From Nematopogon swammerdamellus (Eukaryota; Arthropoda; Insecta; Lepidoptera; Adelidae), in the NCBI GenBank assembly GCA_946902875.1, contig OX336351.1, forward strand, positions 4,151,761 through 4,215,760: 64,000 bases of DNA, read 5' to 3'. The position numbers and the translations under genes were made by a program. Numbering within the stretch: the first letter of the stretch is position 1; each line of letters opens with the position of its first letter. Below the pieces are notes generated by a model. It saw only the letters and a list, made by a program, of their open reading frames with translations. It was not told the origin of the DNA and ran no database searches. Below, in pieces: positions 40,546 through 52,639 of the stretch.

Positions 40546-40856
40546 TCAATTATCAAGATTTGCCATGAACACCCCTTCGTATCGGAACCGCGTCGCGTCG
40601 TCGCCAGTTTCCGATCGCACACAATCACAATTCACACACACGAACGCACGCACACATTCGCAGCAGCGATTTTTGGCCAATCCAAAGCGTTGCATCCACG
40701 TACGCTTACGCACACATCGATAGTTGATATGGGAAAATCTGCCCATATTACCGCGTCGCGGACATATGAACATATCTACTCTCCCTCCAAAATATTTGAA
40801 ATGTATGAATCCGAAGACATGTCAAGTATGTTGCAAGTTGCAGGGCCCAATCTAGT

Positions 40857-41110
40857 CTGTCAGTCAGTCAGCGTGTATGCGTCCACCGCTGAACACAGCC
40901 TCTCAAATTTTTCTCAATAATTCATTGGAAGTGGGCTGGGTACGTCGGCCGATGAGACGATAACGATCGTCTCGGAGTAACCGTGCCCTACGCTTGCGGC
41001 CGTGGACAGGAAAAAGGAGTGTGGGAAGACCCGTCAGGTGGGACGACGACATCAAGTGCGTTGGCGTAAAACAGTGGTTCCGTACCGCTGAAGGCATCCA
41101 AACTTCCACG
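40857..41110 (+). mobile_element. RTE LINE 3' pieces in opposite orientations
   Basis: 40857-40910 is the reversed RTE tail (CAGTCAGTCAGCGTGTATGC). 40925-41110 is a forward piece (GTGGGCTGGGTACGTCGGCC, AGGTGGGACGACGACATCAA). The two halves are therefore inverted relative to each other. Confidence 0.65.
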
Positions 41111-41374
41111 TGGTATAAACAGAGAAAGGTACAGTAACTCATGCACCAAGTTGTGTAACCTGCGATATGATGTTGTGTATACCTATTTGTACATAGGCAT
41201 AAACGTACTGTAACCTAAATGTGTAAGAAGGCCGGGATGAATATTCTAAAAGCATACAAATTTCCACGTGGTATAGACAGAGAAAGGCACAGTAACTCAT
41301 GCACCAAGTTGTGTAACCTACGATATGATGTTGTGTACATAGGCATAAACGTACTGTAACCTAAATTTGTAAGA
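41098..41374. repeat. tandem duplication, period about 170 bp
   Basis: TTCCACGTGGTATA, AACTCATGCACCAAGTTGTG and ATAAACGTACTGTAACCTAA each occur twice, the second copy lacking a few bases. Confidence 0.8.
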
Positions 41375-41592
41375 ATGTAATAAATTAATTTACTTACTAT
41401 TAGACATGATGTAACATTCTAATAGGTTCAATAATCGACTCGCGGCGGCAAGGTCATCAAGATGAATCTATAGGTGCATACCGAAAAATAATAAAAGAGT
41501 AAATTTTTCGTGTCTGTAGGTACATTGAAATTGTTTTTGTAAAAAAATTATTGGGGTATGAAGGATAAGTGATAGACTGCATAAGGTCATTT

Positions 41593-41945
41593 TTAGGGCT
41601 TCGTATCCGGTATGGGACCCTATAACTAAGCCTACGCCGCCGTCTGTCTGTCTGTCTGTCTGTCCGAGAGCTGTATCTCTTGAACCGTAATAGGTAGCCC
41701 GTTGAAATTTTCACAGAATATATGTTATTATGGCGGATATAACAAGAAATAATAAAAATAAGAAAAAGTCAATAAATCACAGGGGTCCCCATAGAATAAA
41801 CTAAAAAGTGTATGCGCGCCATCTACCAACCGTATGAAGCATTTTAACTAATCACGAAGTTTAACTAATATGATGCATTTCATAATACACGCCATAGATG
41901 GTGTGAGTGGCGCTGACCATGACATGGCGATACGGAACCCTATAT
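41593..41945 (-). repeat. repeat A copy, minus orientation
   Basis: TTTAGGGCTTCGTATCCGGT to GACATGGCGATACGGAACCC. It includes the longer body with GCGCCATCTACC. Confidence 0.75.
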
Positions 41946-41983
41946 CAATCAATATGTATTAACGCATATTTATGTATATGTTA

Positions 41984-42315
41984 ATAATAAATCTGTAAGG
42001 GATGGTCATGGAGTAATAGTTACTTTGTTTTATGAGATACTGCGTTTGTAGACTCTATGTATGATTCTAAAACTAAATTGATGATTTTTTTTTTTTATAT
42101 TTTATGTATGTATGTATGTTCCTCCATAACTCTTAAATCGATCATCCAAACTCGATGAAACTTAGTATAATCACATTTACGTGACACAGGATAGGCTAAA
42201 TAAAATTCAGTTCCGGTTACGCTAAGATGTGGCTCTCATGCAAACCGAATTGTTCCGCGCGCCGAAATAAAGGATACGAATTTCACACGAGCGAAGCCGC
42301 GTGCAAAAGCTAGTT
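41984..42315. mobile_element. repeat H, uninterrupted copy
   Basis: AATAATAAATCTGTAAGG to CGAAGCCGCGTGCAAAAGC, with the internal (TATG) run intact. It is the reference for the two nested copies at 22.2 and 31.0 kb. Confidence 0.75.
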
Positions 42316-42576
42316 ATAATAAAATAAAATGACATAAAAGTTGCCGTTTCTCATTATTTCAGATGAAGGTAGTAAGTATCCAGTATAGTAAGTAAGTATG
42401 CAAATTTGGGGTATTTCGAAGGTTCAGCGTAGGTATGCAAATGGTACGAGATGATGAGATGTTACGTAATAATACTCAGAATCTAATATCCGTGACTGGT
42501 AATCATCATTTATAAGAAGTGACGAGGAATTACCTTTCATTCTCATTCGTTTCACATCGCATTCACATACGAGCTA

Positions 42577-43189
42577 AAAAAACCCGGCCAAGTGCGAGTC
42601 GAACTCGCGCATTGAGGGTTCCGTATCGCCATGTCATGGTTAGCACCACTCACGGCATTTATGGCGTGTTTTATGAAATCCTTCCTTACCTTTAATAAAA
42701 TCCAACGTCTGCTTTCTGTCTGTCTGTCTGTCTGTCCGCTTATAACTCGAGAACCACTGAACCGATTTTAATAAAACAAAATTCTACGGATAGCTTGATT
42801 CTTCCCATCAACTATAGGCTACTTACTATCACGCTAAATGTCCTATGAGGTTAGCAGTGAAGTGAAATATGAGAGCGAGCGGAGCCGCGGGCACAGCTTG
42901 TGCTTCATATTAGTTAAAATACGTGATTAGTTAAAATGCTTCATACTGTTGGTAGATGGCGCGCATACACTTTTTACATTATTCTATGGGGACTCCTGTG
43001 AATTTTTTACTTTTTCTTATTTTTATTATTTCTTGTTATATCGGCCATAATAAATAACACATATTCTGTGAAAATTTCAACGGGCTACCTATTACGGTTC
43101 AAGAGATACAGCCCTCGGACAGACAGACAGACAGACGGCGCGTAGGCTTTGTATTGGGGTCCCGTACGACGGATACGGAACCCTAAGAC
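42577..43189 (+). repeat. repeat A split by a repeat-H-type insertion
   Basis: Left part ends near 42680 (TGGCGTGTTTTATGAAAT). The body resumes near 42903 (GCTTCATATTAGTTAAAATA) and runs to GATACGGAACCCTAAG. The insert 42681-42902 has a (CTGT)n start and ends AGCGGAGCCGCGGGCAC. Confidence 0.75.
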
Positions 43190-43339
43190 ACCTTAATGCG
43201 GTTTATATTTTTTTTCTGTAAACTCCATTTGAATTGGGTCAGTAGTTTTTACGTGATTCGCGCGAAAATAAACAATCAGGTAAGCGGTGCGGAGTCTATT
43301 GTGTAGCTCACAGAACAACGATCGGGCCACACCGCCCGC

Positions 43340-43366
43340 GCCCCCCCCCCCCCCCCTCCCCCCCTC
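43340..43366. repeat. C-homopolymer tract
   Basis: A run of C with few T interruptions, next to GCCCGCGCC. Possible assembly or sequencing weak point. Confidence 0.85.
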
Positions 43367-43424
43367 ACCCCATCCGGCAAGACTGGTCTGGTTCAAAGCT
43401 CCTTGGTGTAGCTAGTCACAACGT

Positions 43425-43505
43425 ATTGTAATCGAAGATGTTAAAAAACCCTGCGAAGTTTCTAGCCGGCTCTTCTTCGTGGGTGTAATTGAACCGGATT
43501 GTTTT
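43425..43505 (+). repeat. repeat F fragment
   Basis: ATTGTAATCGAAGATGTTAA, AACCCTGCGAAGTTTCTAGC and TTGAACCGGATTGTTTTT, matching 52640-52815. Confidence 0.65.
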
Positions 43506-43510
43506 TTTTA

Positions 43511-43905
43511 AGTAATCCGGTATGGGTGCCTGAGTCAGAGGGGCCATAGCACATGCTCTGACTAGCCAATATAACCTCCGAGAAGGTAGGTGCCATACCG
43601 GAGACTTCCCTGGATTGCTGGCTATACTGGACTAGAGGAGAACACAACCGAGGCTGCTATGCGGCAATCTTACATCCAGTAAGGTGGTATCAACCCAGTC
43701 GGCTACAATTTGAGCCTACCACCTAGTAAGGGGCAAGGGAAGGGACCTACAGTTTTACACCGGTTCCGAACGGTGAAGCAGCAGTTGTAGGTATGCACGT
43801 AAATTTTTTCGTCAGAAAAAACTCATTGGTTCACGGCGACCGGATTCGAACCTCGGACCTCCCGCATGAGAAGCCGATGCCCAAACCACTCGGCCACGCG
43901 CAAAT
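43511..43905 (-). mobile_element. SINE-C, full length, minus
   Basis: TAATCCGGTATGGGTGCCTG tail to the head GGCCACGCGC, with the B box (GGATTCGAACC in this strand). The body is nearly identical in order to 37110-37511. 43906-44484 is AT-rich and unassigned. Confidence 0.85.
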
Positions 43906-44484
43906 ATTTTTTTCAAGTATTATTTAAAATTTACAGACACACAAAACTTACAGTTTTATAATACGTATACACAGATGCTGCTCTGCAAATGGTAATATAT
44001 TCGTTCACACACTTTCAGAGCCATTAAAATATGCACTATACGGCCGTCTTACCCGCTTGAAGCTCCAATTTAGTGATATTTTAATTTAAAATCATGAATT
44101 AATATGTTAATATTTATTTGACATAAATTATTTATGCCAAAGTAAATGAGAAAGTAAAATGATTTTTAATACCGTTACGTATTCTAATTATAATTCCGTT
44201 GAAATTGGCTAATTTCAATGGCATAAATATTTAACAAATGTTTACCTAGTCTTTGCGCTAGATAACTTAAAAAAAACACTTGTAAAATAGTTATAATTTT
44301 TTTTAACTTCTCTAGTTTTAACATAAATATTCATCTTGTTTTCGCCATATTTAGTTATGTTTACTTCCAACAGTTAGTTACATAGAAAAAAAAACACAAT
44401 TTTTTTTGCAATTTCTTTTTTTTATTTTTAACTGCTTTATTTAACCCCTGGCCCCTGACGCAAAAAGAGTGGTGTTATAAGTTT

Positions 44485-44775
44485 AACGTGTGTGTGTATG
44501 TGCGTATGGGTACATGTATGTGTGTTTGTATGTGTACGGGTGTGTCTGTCTGTGGCATCGTAGATCCCAAACGGATGGACCGATTTGGATACGGTTTTTT
44601 TAGAAATTTTTCCTTTGTTCGACAGCTTTTACCCAGATATCGGCAACCAACATACCAACAGCAAGTGAGAAGAGTTAATATACATACTCATACATACATA
44701 CAAAGCGTCACGCCGGTTTCCCAGAGGGGTAGGCAGAGACAACGGATCTCCACGTGCCACGATCCTGACACACGT
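44485..44775. repeat. TG-rich element and repeat E
   Basis: 44485-44560 is TG-rich within an element of the GGACCGATTTGGATACGG type. 44690-44775 is a repeat E copy (GCGTCACGCCGGTTTCCCAG). Confidence 0.55.
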
Positions 44776-44795
44776 ATACAACCTAAACTGAGTTT

Positions 44796-45148
44796 GTCAG
44801 ACTCGGTAGCTCAGTGGTGCGGTGGTCGACTGTCGGTGGGATCATAAGCACAAGCGCGGTCAGTGGATAGATGGGTGACCGTTCGACCGTTGGAGGCTGA
44901 CCGTGGTTCGGATTCCACGTAAAACTGTAGGTCCCTTCCCTTCTTACCTTACAAGGTGGTAGGGTTTAACCCACCCGGGTTGATACCACCGCAAGGTCGA
45001 TTGAAACAACTATTTGAATAGTTCGTGCTTTCCGTTCAGTTCTGTTGCACTGTCATGCATGGCACCTAGTTCAAAAAGGTGTTAAGGGCTGACATCACGG
45101 ATGTAGTAGGTGATGTAGCAAATCGTGTCAGATTCCATAAAAAAAAAA
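44796..45148 (+). mobile_element. SINE-B with head 2
   Basis: GTAGCTCAGTGGTGCGGT, 5S-like GATGGGTGACCG, GGTTCGGATTCC, body and A-tail. No head 1. Confidence 0.85.
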
Positions 45149-45368
45149 TGGCTGTACATAGGTAGGTGCATACATGTTGCGGAGTCAGGTAATGAGTGAC
45201 GGTGCGGTAATTTGAAGCTGATTCTGCCAGCGTTACATCATGGGAGTTAATTGTACTAAGCTCTCGTGGAGCTAGCTATTAGGATACAACTGACTGACTG
45301 CCGGCCGCAACAGTTATGGTTACCTGGTACTCTCAGATGGTTACATGTTGCGATTTGATGCGGTTTAT

Positions 45369-45795
45369 ATACAGGATGTTGTAACGGCCAGTTACATTAA
45401 TTTCGCCGGCGCAATCCTCATGTTTTTCCGAGACAAAAAAGTAAAAAAAAAGTTTTTTTCTAAAGTGTCTTAAATTTTCGAGTTATACAGTTTTGAAATG
45501 TATATTTTCGTCAAGTGTAATTTGACGCGCGCAGGGGGAGGGTGCTGGCGCTGGGTCGAAAACTCACCCCGCTCCGCCGCGGAGCATCTCCTCGCTCCGC
45601 GCCCCTTTCATTCCCACGATGATGGTGCGGAACATTAGATCCTTTTTACACTGAATTAATCAATTAGTTTGTATGAAAACTGTAACTTTTTATTTAAATC
45701 GAATTCAGAAAAAAGATAATTGACTTTTTTTGTTACCTACTATTGATCACAATAATAATTTTCTTTTAATGTAGTGGCCGTTACAACATTCTGTA
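45369..45795. mobile_element. 427-bp MITE with ACAGGATGTTGTAACGGCC ends
   Basis: The right end (GGCCGTTACAACATTCTGT) is the complement of the left with one mismatch. The interior has a GC-rich patch (CTCCGCCGCGGAGC). Related copies: 58099-58200 and 62433-62866. Confidence 0.8.
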
Positions 45796-45836
45796 TAAAC
45801 AGAACTAGCTACAGAACAACAGTAAGTATATATATA

Positions 45837-46157
45837 TTTTTTTATGGAAACTGACACGGTTGGCTACATCACCTACAACATCCGTGATGTCAGCCCATAA
45901 CACCGGGTGAACTTGATGCCACGTCAATGCTTCCCTTAGGTCGTGCCGGCTACACTGGACTGGACGGAAAACACAAACTATTTACATAGCCGTTTCGACC
46001 GACCTTTCATTCAGTGCGGTGATACCAACCCGGGCTGGTTAAACCCTACCACCTAGTAATATAAGAAGGGAGTCATATCCCTTAGTCGCCTTTTACGACA
46101 TACACGGGGAGAGATGCAGGGGGGCTATTCTTTTAAAGTACCGGCCCCACATGGTAC
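45837..46157 (-). mobile_element. SINE-B, head 1
   Basis: TATGGAAACTGACACGGTTG to CCGGCCCCACATGGTAC. Same head/body combination as 4801-5127. Confidence 0.85.
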
Positions 46158-46177
46158 TAGCGTTGTATTTGTATTGT

Positions 46178-46260
46178 TTATTGGTCATTCATGTGGCAGT
46201 TAGACTGCACTCGAACTTGTCACAATTTGTTCTATCCGGTTCGATTAAACCCATTCTTTC
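46178..46260 (-). repeat. repeat F fragment
   Basis: TCATGTGGCAGTTAGACTGC and TTCTATCCGGTTCGATTA. 46261-46605 unassigned; 46606-46680 resembles the LINE 3' UTR piece at 19485. Confidence 0.6.
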
Positions 46261-46914
46261 ATGATAAGTGTTAAGTGATAGATAACCCATAGCTAGAACG
46301 ATAAAAAAGCTATGGACGCCGGACTGTCAAATGCTTTTATGAGAACTAGCGTCACCGAGTTGCGGGGAGCGGAGTGTACTATCTATATTCCACTAAGTAT
46401 TCCACTATTGTGCACACTAAACTTGGCTGTAGTGTTTTACACGTAAACACAGAGCACGCCGGCATTTTAAACAGGTTTTTGCGAACGCAGCCGATGACAG
46501 ACTGACGGGCCAGCGCGCGACCGTCCTATGAAACAAGTATGTTTTTACTTATATCGTGTTACGCTGGCGAGGATAGGTTTCGGGGTCCATGCCTTATTTA
46601 TCGATTCTAGACCCAAAGGTTGGCTGGCGGAGAACGCCTACTAGTTTTTTCAAGTGCAATAAACATGTTTTGATTTTGAGACGGTGGCGGCGACCTCTAG
46701 ACAAGTCAAATAACTTTGTACTCTGCTTGTCGAATGACAGGTCAAGAGAGGTCGTGGGCCGTGGGACTTCACCACCACTTCTGGTTGTCAATACAATTCT
46801 GGTTGTGAATGTTTAGATAAGTATTGCGACTGCGAGTTTTGTGCATATATTGTGTAATAAATAGGTTGTGCTTGTGATTGCAATATCTAGTAAATTTAAT
46901 GTATATCTCGAGAG

Positions 46915-47178
46915 TGCATGCTTTTGCAGTGGGCTGGGCACATCTGTCGCAGACCCGACAACCGATGGGGTAGACGGGTGCTCGAATGGAGGCCACGTGC
47001 AAGCAAACGTAGCGTGGGCCGCCCCCCGGCTAGGTGGACAGATGACCTAAAAAAGGTCGCCGGGAGTGGATGGATGAGAAGAGCGGAAGACCGCGTGTGG
47101 TGGCGTGCTTTGGGAGAGGCATATGTCCAGCAGTGGACCGATACAGGCTGATGATGATGATGATGATGATGATGATGC
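46915..47178 (+). mobile_element. RTE LINE C-terminus with (GATGAT)n tail
   Basis: The frame reads LQWAGHICRRPDNRWGRRVL, RSVGRPPARWTDDLKKVAG and RALGEAYVQQWTDTG, then TGA inside a GATGAT microsatellite, the typical RTE 3' end. Best RTE copy here. Confidence 0.85.
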
Positions 47179-47224
47179 ATGCTTTTGACACACATTTCAT
47201 AGAAAAATTTAAAATGTTTAATTA

Positions 47225-47660
47225 TCATTCGGTAGATAGCGCTGAAAAAAAAAACACGTTTCTAGTATGGGGTACCTTAATTTTTTACTTTTTTTTATTT
47301 GTGAAAGATTTAAACCGGTTACCCTATTACGGTTCAAAGGATATAGTCCTAGGAGGGGGACGGACAGGCAGTCAGACAGCGTAAGACGGTGTAGGCTTAG
47401 TAATAGGCTTCCGTATGGACACGGAAATCTAAAAACCTGCCAAGTGCGAGTCGAACTCGCGCACAGAGGATTCCTTATCGCCATGTCATGGTTAGCGCCA
47501 CTCACGCCATCTATGGCGTGTTATGAAATGCTTCATATTAGTTAAATGTCATAATTAGTTAAAATGCTTCACACCCTATTCGGTAGATGGCGCGCGCGCA
47601 TACACTTTTTGGTTTCTTCTATGGGAACCCCGTGATTTTTTTACTTTTTCTTATTGTTAT
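47225..47660 (+). repeat. two adjoining repeat A copies
   Basis: 47225-47437 ends GGACACGGAAATCTAAAA. A second starts CTGCCAAGTGCGAGTCGAAC and is truncated near 47660. Confidence 0.7.
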
Positions 47661-47721
47661 TATTTGTTGTTGTAAAATAACAAATAGGTCCTACATTCAG
47701 TGTCACTGTGTCAATACCCAC

Positions 47722-48021
47722 CACAGAGCATCGAATACCGACCGCGCGCGCCCCTCCTAGAGGCGCCCTGATCGCGATTTCCCTACAACGCCGTTGAAGC
47801 CTGTGGGCGTGGCCTATGACTTACATATGTGTGTTGTGCGTGTGCATTTGTTTTGTGCGTGTGCCTAACTTGCTCCTCTTTGTGTGTAGTGTCGATACTA
47901 ACACACACACACACACACATACGAAGCGCTAGCAGCACTGCGTGTAGTTATTGGGTTTCAAATATTATCGCTTAGGGCGTCTCTAGGAGGGGCGCGCGCG
48001 GTCGTTATTCGATGCTCTGTG
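47722..48021. mobile_element. hAT-type MITE, 300 bp, with 8-bp target duplication
   Basis: Terminal inverted repeats of about 48 bp start CACAGAGCATCGAATA and continue through GCGCGCGCCCCTCCTAGAG, with two mismatches. ATACCCAC at 47714-47721 and 48022-48029 is the target duplication. The interior is TG/AC-rich. No ORF. 48030-48464 unassigned. Confidence 0.9.
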
Positions 48022-48464
48022 ATACCCACCTAGTAATAACACTGAAGCTGTAATTCAATTAATTAATTAAACGCGAGTTTAATAAAAACACACGAAACAA
48101 AATTGTAATAAAAATTCGCTCTGCATAGTAGCCACAAGCGCATTAATTAGCCATTAACTTTGTTAATGATCATGATCACAAGGCGAGATAATCCGCCCAT
48201 TAAATATTGGAGAAGAGAGAGGAAGAAATATGTAGAGATAATTAACAGCATTGAGGTTTCTTAACTGGAGTGAAGCCATGCGGATTTATGTAAATAATAA
48301 AAATAAATTGTAGACAAACATTAATAATTATATACTTACTGGCTGTTTCCGCGGCTCCCCTCGCGGTAAAGTCGGTTTAACCGCTCATCAGTATGTCGGC
48401 CGAAGTTCGCGCAATATGTATGGCGCATTTGTCGCACGTTTCGCGAGAGATCACATTTCTAGCC

Positions 48465-48778
48465 TTTTTTAGCCTATTACTAAGCCTACGCCGTCTGTCT
48501 GTCCGTCCGTCTGTCTGGCTGTCTGTCTGTCCGAGGGCTGTATCTCTTGAACCGTAATAGGTAGCACGTTGAAATTTTCACAGAATATGTGTTATTATGG
48601 CGGATATAATATAACAAATATATATATTTGGATATAATAACGGATATAATAAAATAAAAAATAGAAAAAGTAAAAAATTAAGGGGGGTTCCCATACAAGA
48701 AACTTTTTTTTTCAGTGTTTTTTTTTTGTGGTGCGGAAACCTAGGTGCGCGAGTCCGACTCGCACTTGGCCGGTTTTT
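48465..48778 (-). repeat. repeat A copy, minus orientation
   Basis: GCCTATTACTAAGCCTACGC, GTCTGTCC runs, and the end CGAGTCCGACTCGCACTTGG. Confidence 0.75.
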
Positions 48779-49246
48779 TCTCTTCACTTTCGGCTTTGCA
48801 TCTATCTATTTAGTAAAGGAAAATTAAAATTAATTACTGTTAGCGCTTGTAAGCGCTTCACTTGAGAACGGCTGCACAGATTTGGCTAATTTTGTTTTTA
48901 TGTTCGTAATAGTCCGAAGGTTTTTAGGGAAAGAAACATTGTAAAAGTTGCCGTGACCACGGGCTCAGCTAGTATATAAGCTGTCTGCTTCAAGTTTGCC
49001 GGTAGCTTGACTATATATGACTTCACGAATACCTGTCTGTCAGTAGGGTGAAAAAACAAATTTGCTTATGAAATTCGCTATTTGCAAGGGCGGCGTTGCT
49101 ATCGGTACTGAGCTGGGTAGCGGGGGGATTGCGGCGAGCGGCGGGAGCAGGGTGTTCGCGCCCCGCGTACCGGCAAACTTAAAGCAGACAGGTTATACAA
49201 TGCAATATAAACTATAATATCATGTACATTTGAGACTGCTACAGAA

Positions 49247-49349
49247 TTGGACCACTGCTACGCCGCCGCCTCCGCGCCGCGCCGCCCCGCCATGCCAGAC
49301 TGTGAGCCAATAATTCTCGTTACAAGCGACCACCACCGCAAGCCACAAT
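49247..49349 (+). other. possible small first coding exon (weak)
   Basis: In a GC-rich block, CCCGCCATGCC is a good initiation context. It opens a short frame (MPDCEPIILVTSDHHRKPQC...) ending at a donor-like GATAAG|GTACAT at about 49361. No downstream exon could be identified and the peptide is not recognised. It lies inside the proposed 5' intron of the minus-strand gene. Confidence 0.15.
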
Positions 49350-49549
49350 GCACCGATAAGGTACATATCTCATCTCGACATCCGTCTGCATTGTGCATTC
49401 AATGTGAAACGAATTTGATGCAAAACACTGCGAAAACTTTGTGCTTTTTTTTTGTAAAGTTTACATTACGGGCGCACCAAAACACCCAGTTAGGCAGTTT
49501 CAGTAGGTAGGTAGGTACTATAGGGCGGTAAATTATTATTATTTTATTT

Positions 49550-50085
49550 TGCAAACAATTTTATTGTTTCTTTTGACTTACTTAAATGGTTATATATAAC
49601 GAGGAGGCCATATTGAATATATTTATTTGTTCAAATTAAATAGAGTATTTTAGATGCAATTTTTTTTTATCAAAAAGGTTAGCTATTGGAAATTTAGACC
49701 AAGTGAATATAATATTGTATGAAATGTAATGTATTAAACAAAAAAAAATGTAAATTTTAAGCTGTCGCGAATATTTTTTTTTGTCGTTTTACGTCTTTTT
49801 ACTTGTGTTAAGTAGATAAATTAACTTTAATCAATAAATTTTGATTCAAATTATTGAATTTGTAATAAATTATATATTATGTACTTAATGTAGGTATTTT
49901 GCAGAAACAAAATCAGTACACAATATCTAAGAAATATATTTCTAATAAAACGTCTAAATTCACACCATTCTCTCTTTTTAATTCTCTAAACAAATTTTAC
50001 GTTTATAAAAATTTCATCACGTCTTCCTTTAAAAAAATCATGCTAATAAACTAATAAAAAATAATGTTTATCACGACGACGCACT
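49550..50085. other. AT-rich non-coding stretch
   Basis: I see no gene, repeat family or inverted repeat here. Confidence 0.5.
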
Positions 50086-50310
50086 CACCGTAACTAATTA
50101 ATGCAGTGTAGATAGTCACCGACGTCCTCTACCGTCGACCGACCGATCAAGTTAGACTCACGAAATCAGACCAACACAGTCACTCACGCACCGGTGTGAA
50201 AGTAAACTATCTTTTTATTTTTATTTTTAATTCAACAGTCGAAATGTATGCGGTCACCTGCCGTCTTGGTCGTCGGTCCGAGGTACCCGGCTCCGCTATC
50301 AAGCGAGGCA
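50086..50310 (-). promoter_or_regulatory. possible non-coding first exon and promoter of the CRAL-TRIO gene
   Basis: On the minus strand a strong donor, TAGTTACG|GTGAGTGCG, lies at about 50088. It is preceded by repeat-free, moderately GC-rich sequence with no long frame. TTCAGTCAGTTTTG near 50310 resembles an arthropod initiator (TCAGT), and GGTCGACGG lies downstream of it. The first coding exon begins with an acceptor, so an upstream non-coding exon is required. This is the best candidate I found, but the link is inference. Confidence 0.3.
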
Positions 50311-50439
50311 AAACTGACTGAACGTTCGTGTACGCGCGCGGGAAGCAACGGATTTTCTTTCTACTGTCGGCGATAAGAGCCGCGTTCATATCTAGCTGTG
50401 AAATGCACACCAGCTGTAATGTTTATTGGCGATACTTCG

Positions 50440-50702
50440 ATTTTTTTTTATGGAAACTGGCACGGTCTGCTACATCACCTACAACATCCGCGATGTCAGC
50501 CCATAACACCGTTTGAACTAGGTGCCATGTCAGTGCTTCCCTTAATTTCATGTCGGCTACACTGAACTAGATGGAAAACAAGAACTATTTACATAGCCGA
50601 TTCGACCGACGTTTCGCTCAGTGCGCTACTGTACCAAGCCGGCCGGGATAAACCCTACCACCTAGTAAGGTACGAAGGGAAGGGACCTACAGTTTAACGT
50701 GG
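50440..50702 (-). mobile_element. SINE-B, 5'-truncated
   Basis: TATGGAAACTGGCACGG to GGACCTACAGTTTAACGTGG. 50703-51107 unassigned. Confidence 0.8.
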
Positions 50703-51107
50703 ATTCTTGTGCACCTATATGTCATTAGATTGAATTTTATATTCCTAGGACGCACAGGCTTTTACCGAAACTATCGGAAAATGTATAGTGCATAAGTCCG
50801 ATTACCCGCGTGCCAAAGGCTTTCTTCGTAGGTACGTTGCGTCTAAAAATTAAAAAAAGGAATGCCTTAAATATTGGCAGAACCGGATGAATTACTAATT
50901 AGAGGACAGAATTTGTTAATAACTTCATTAATTTAGCGTTCTTTTATTACTTTTAAATTTATTTAGTATTTATTTTTTAAGCCCTACCTACTAGATTTTT
51001 ATGCAATAAATAATTACAATAAATAATATTACAACAACCTCTTCAGCAGGAGTCTGGGATACAGCTTACAACATTACGCGAAAATCGACCAGAATTTATT
51101 ATTATTT

Positions 51108-51208
51108 ATTGTTTTTATTCATAGCGCGACATGTGGCGCCGAGTCACCCATAAGGTGTCTAACGACGCCCATGGACATTCGGTCGTATGCGGGGGTTGCG
51201 AATTATGA
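51108..51208 (-). mobile_element. LINE 3' end fragment
   Basis: CGCGACATGTGGCGCCGAGT and GACATTCGGTCGTATGCGGG, as at 445 and 39830. 51209-51629 unassigned. Confidence 0.7.
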
Positions 51209-51629
51209 AAAAAGTTTGAATGTGGAATGTGTTACATAAGACTGCGGCAGGTGGAAATCTGTTGTCTCTTCCTTTTCCATTGACGATCAAGCGTCACACT
51301 AGTAAATACTATGTGTAAATACGTCACTAAGTAAAATATAAAAAAAAAAATAACAATACAGTTAACAATAAGTAAAACTTTTTCGTTGACATTGTGTGAA
51401 ACGAAAAATATTACCTAACCAGACATTTTATTGGTATAAAAGTAACAGGGGTACTACGGCATAGTAGTAACTGTAGTAAGGCTAAAGCTCGGCCGTTTTC
51501 TAGCGCGATGTTTGTGTAGAAGTTCCATTATTTACGTACTTATTGTTTAAGTCAAGACATTGGTTTCCGTTTCATGTGCTTCTCGCTTGTACCCAGAGAT
51601 GTTTATTATTACTAGTATACTCATGGTGA

Positions 51630-51900
51630 TTTTTTTTTTTTATGGAAACTTGACACGGTTGGCTACATCACCTACAACATCCGTGATGTCAGCCCATAAC
51701 ACCGGGTGAACTAGGTGCCATGTCAGTGCTTCCCTTCATTTCGCGCCGGCTACACTGAACTGGACGGAAAACACGAACTATTTACATAGCCGTTTCGACC
51801 GACGTTTCGCTCAGTGCGGTGGTACCAACCCGGCCGGGATAAACCCTACCACCTAGTAAGGTAAGAAGGGAAGGGACCTACAGTTTAACGTGGTATCCGA
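51630..51900 (-). mobile_element. SINE-B
   Basis: T-run, TTGACACGGTTGGCTACATC, body, CAGTTTAACGTGGTATCCGA. Confidence 0.85.
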
Positions 51901-51903
51901 TGG

Positions 51904-52122
51904 TGATGTTATTTTTTTTAAGGAAACTGACACATTTGGCTACCTTACCTACAACATCCGTAACGTCAGCCCATAACACCTTGTTGAACTAGGTACCATG
52001 TCAGTGCTTTCTGAACTGGACGGAAAACACGAACTATATATTTAAATAGCCGTTTAGACCGACCTGTCATTCAGTGCGGTGGTATCAACCCGGGCTTCTT
52101 AAATAAACCCTACCACCTAGTT
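51904..52122 (-). mobile_element. SINE-B, diverged
   Basis: AAGGAAACTGACACATTTGG and body to CCCTACCACCTAGTTA. It lies head-to-head with the next copy. Confidence 0.75.
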
Positions 52123-52479
52123 ATCGGTAGCACGGTAGCTCAGTGGTGCGATCGGTCGACTGTTGTTAAGCACACCTGGACGCGGTCAGTTCTTGTATTG
52201 GTGAACGCTCGACCGTTGGAGGCTGACCGTGGTTCGGATTCCACGTAAAACTGTAGGTCCCTCCTTTACCTTCTTATCTCACTAGGTGCTAAGGTTTATC
52301 CCGCCCGGGTTGCTACCACCGCACTGAATGAAACGTCGGTCGAAACGGCTATGTAAATGTTTGTGTTTTCAGTTCAGTGTAGCAGACATGAAATGAAGGG
52401 AATCACTGACAGTGTTATGGGCTGACGTCACGGATGTTATAGGTGATGCAGCCAACCGTTCCAGTTTCTATAAAAAAAA
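52123..52479 (+). mobile_element. SINE-B with head 2
   Basis: GGTAGCTCAGTGGTGCG, GCACACCTGGACGCGGTCAG, GGTTCGGATTCC, body, CTATAAAAAAAAG. Third of three SINE-B copies in 850 bp. Confidence 0.8.
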
Positions 52480-52639
52480 GGTAACTATTATTTAATTTTA
52501 ATCTGTGACAACAATTTCTGACAAAGGCTCTATACACCTGATTTTATCTATACTTTTGCTTTAACTTTTGATTTTATGTGGTCACAATTATCAAGCTTAA
52601 ATTATAGTTATTCTAGCTCTCAAACTATATCTTAACACT

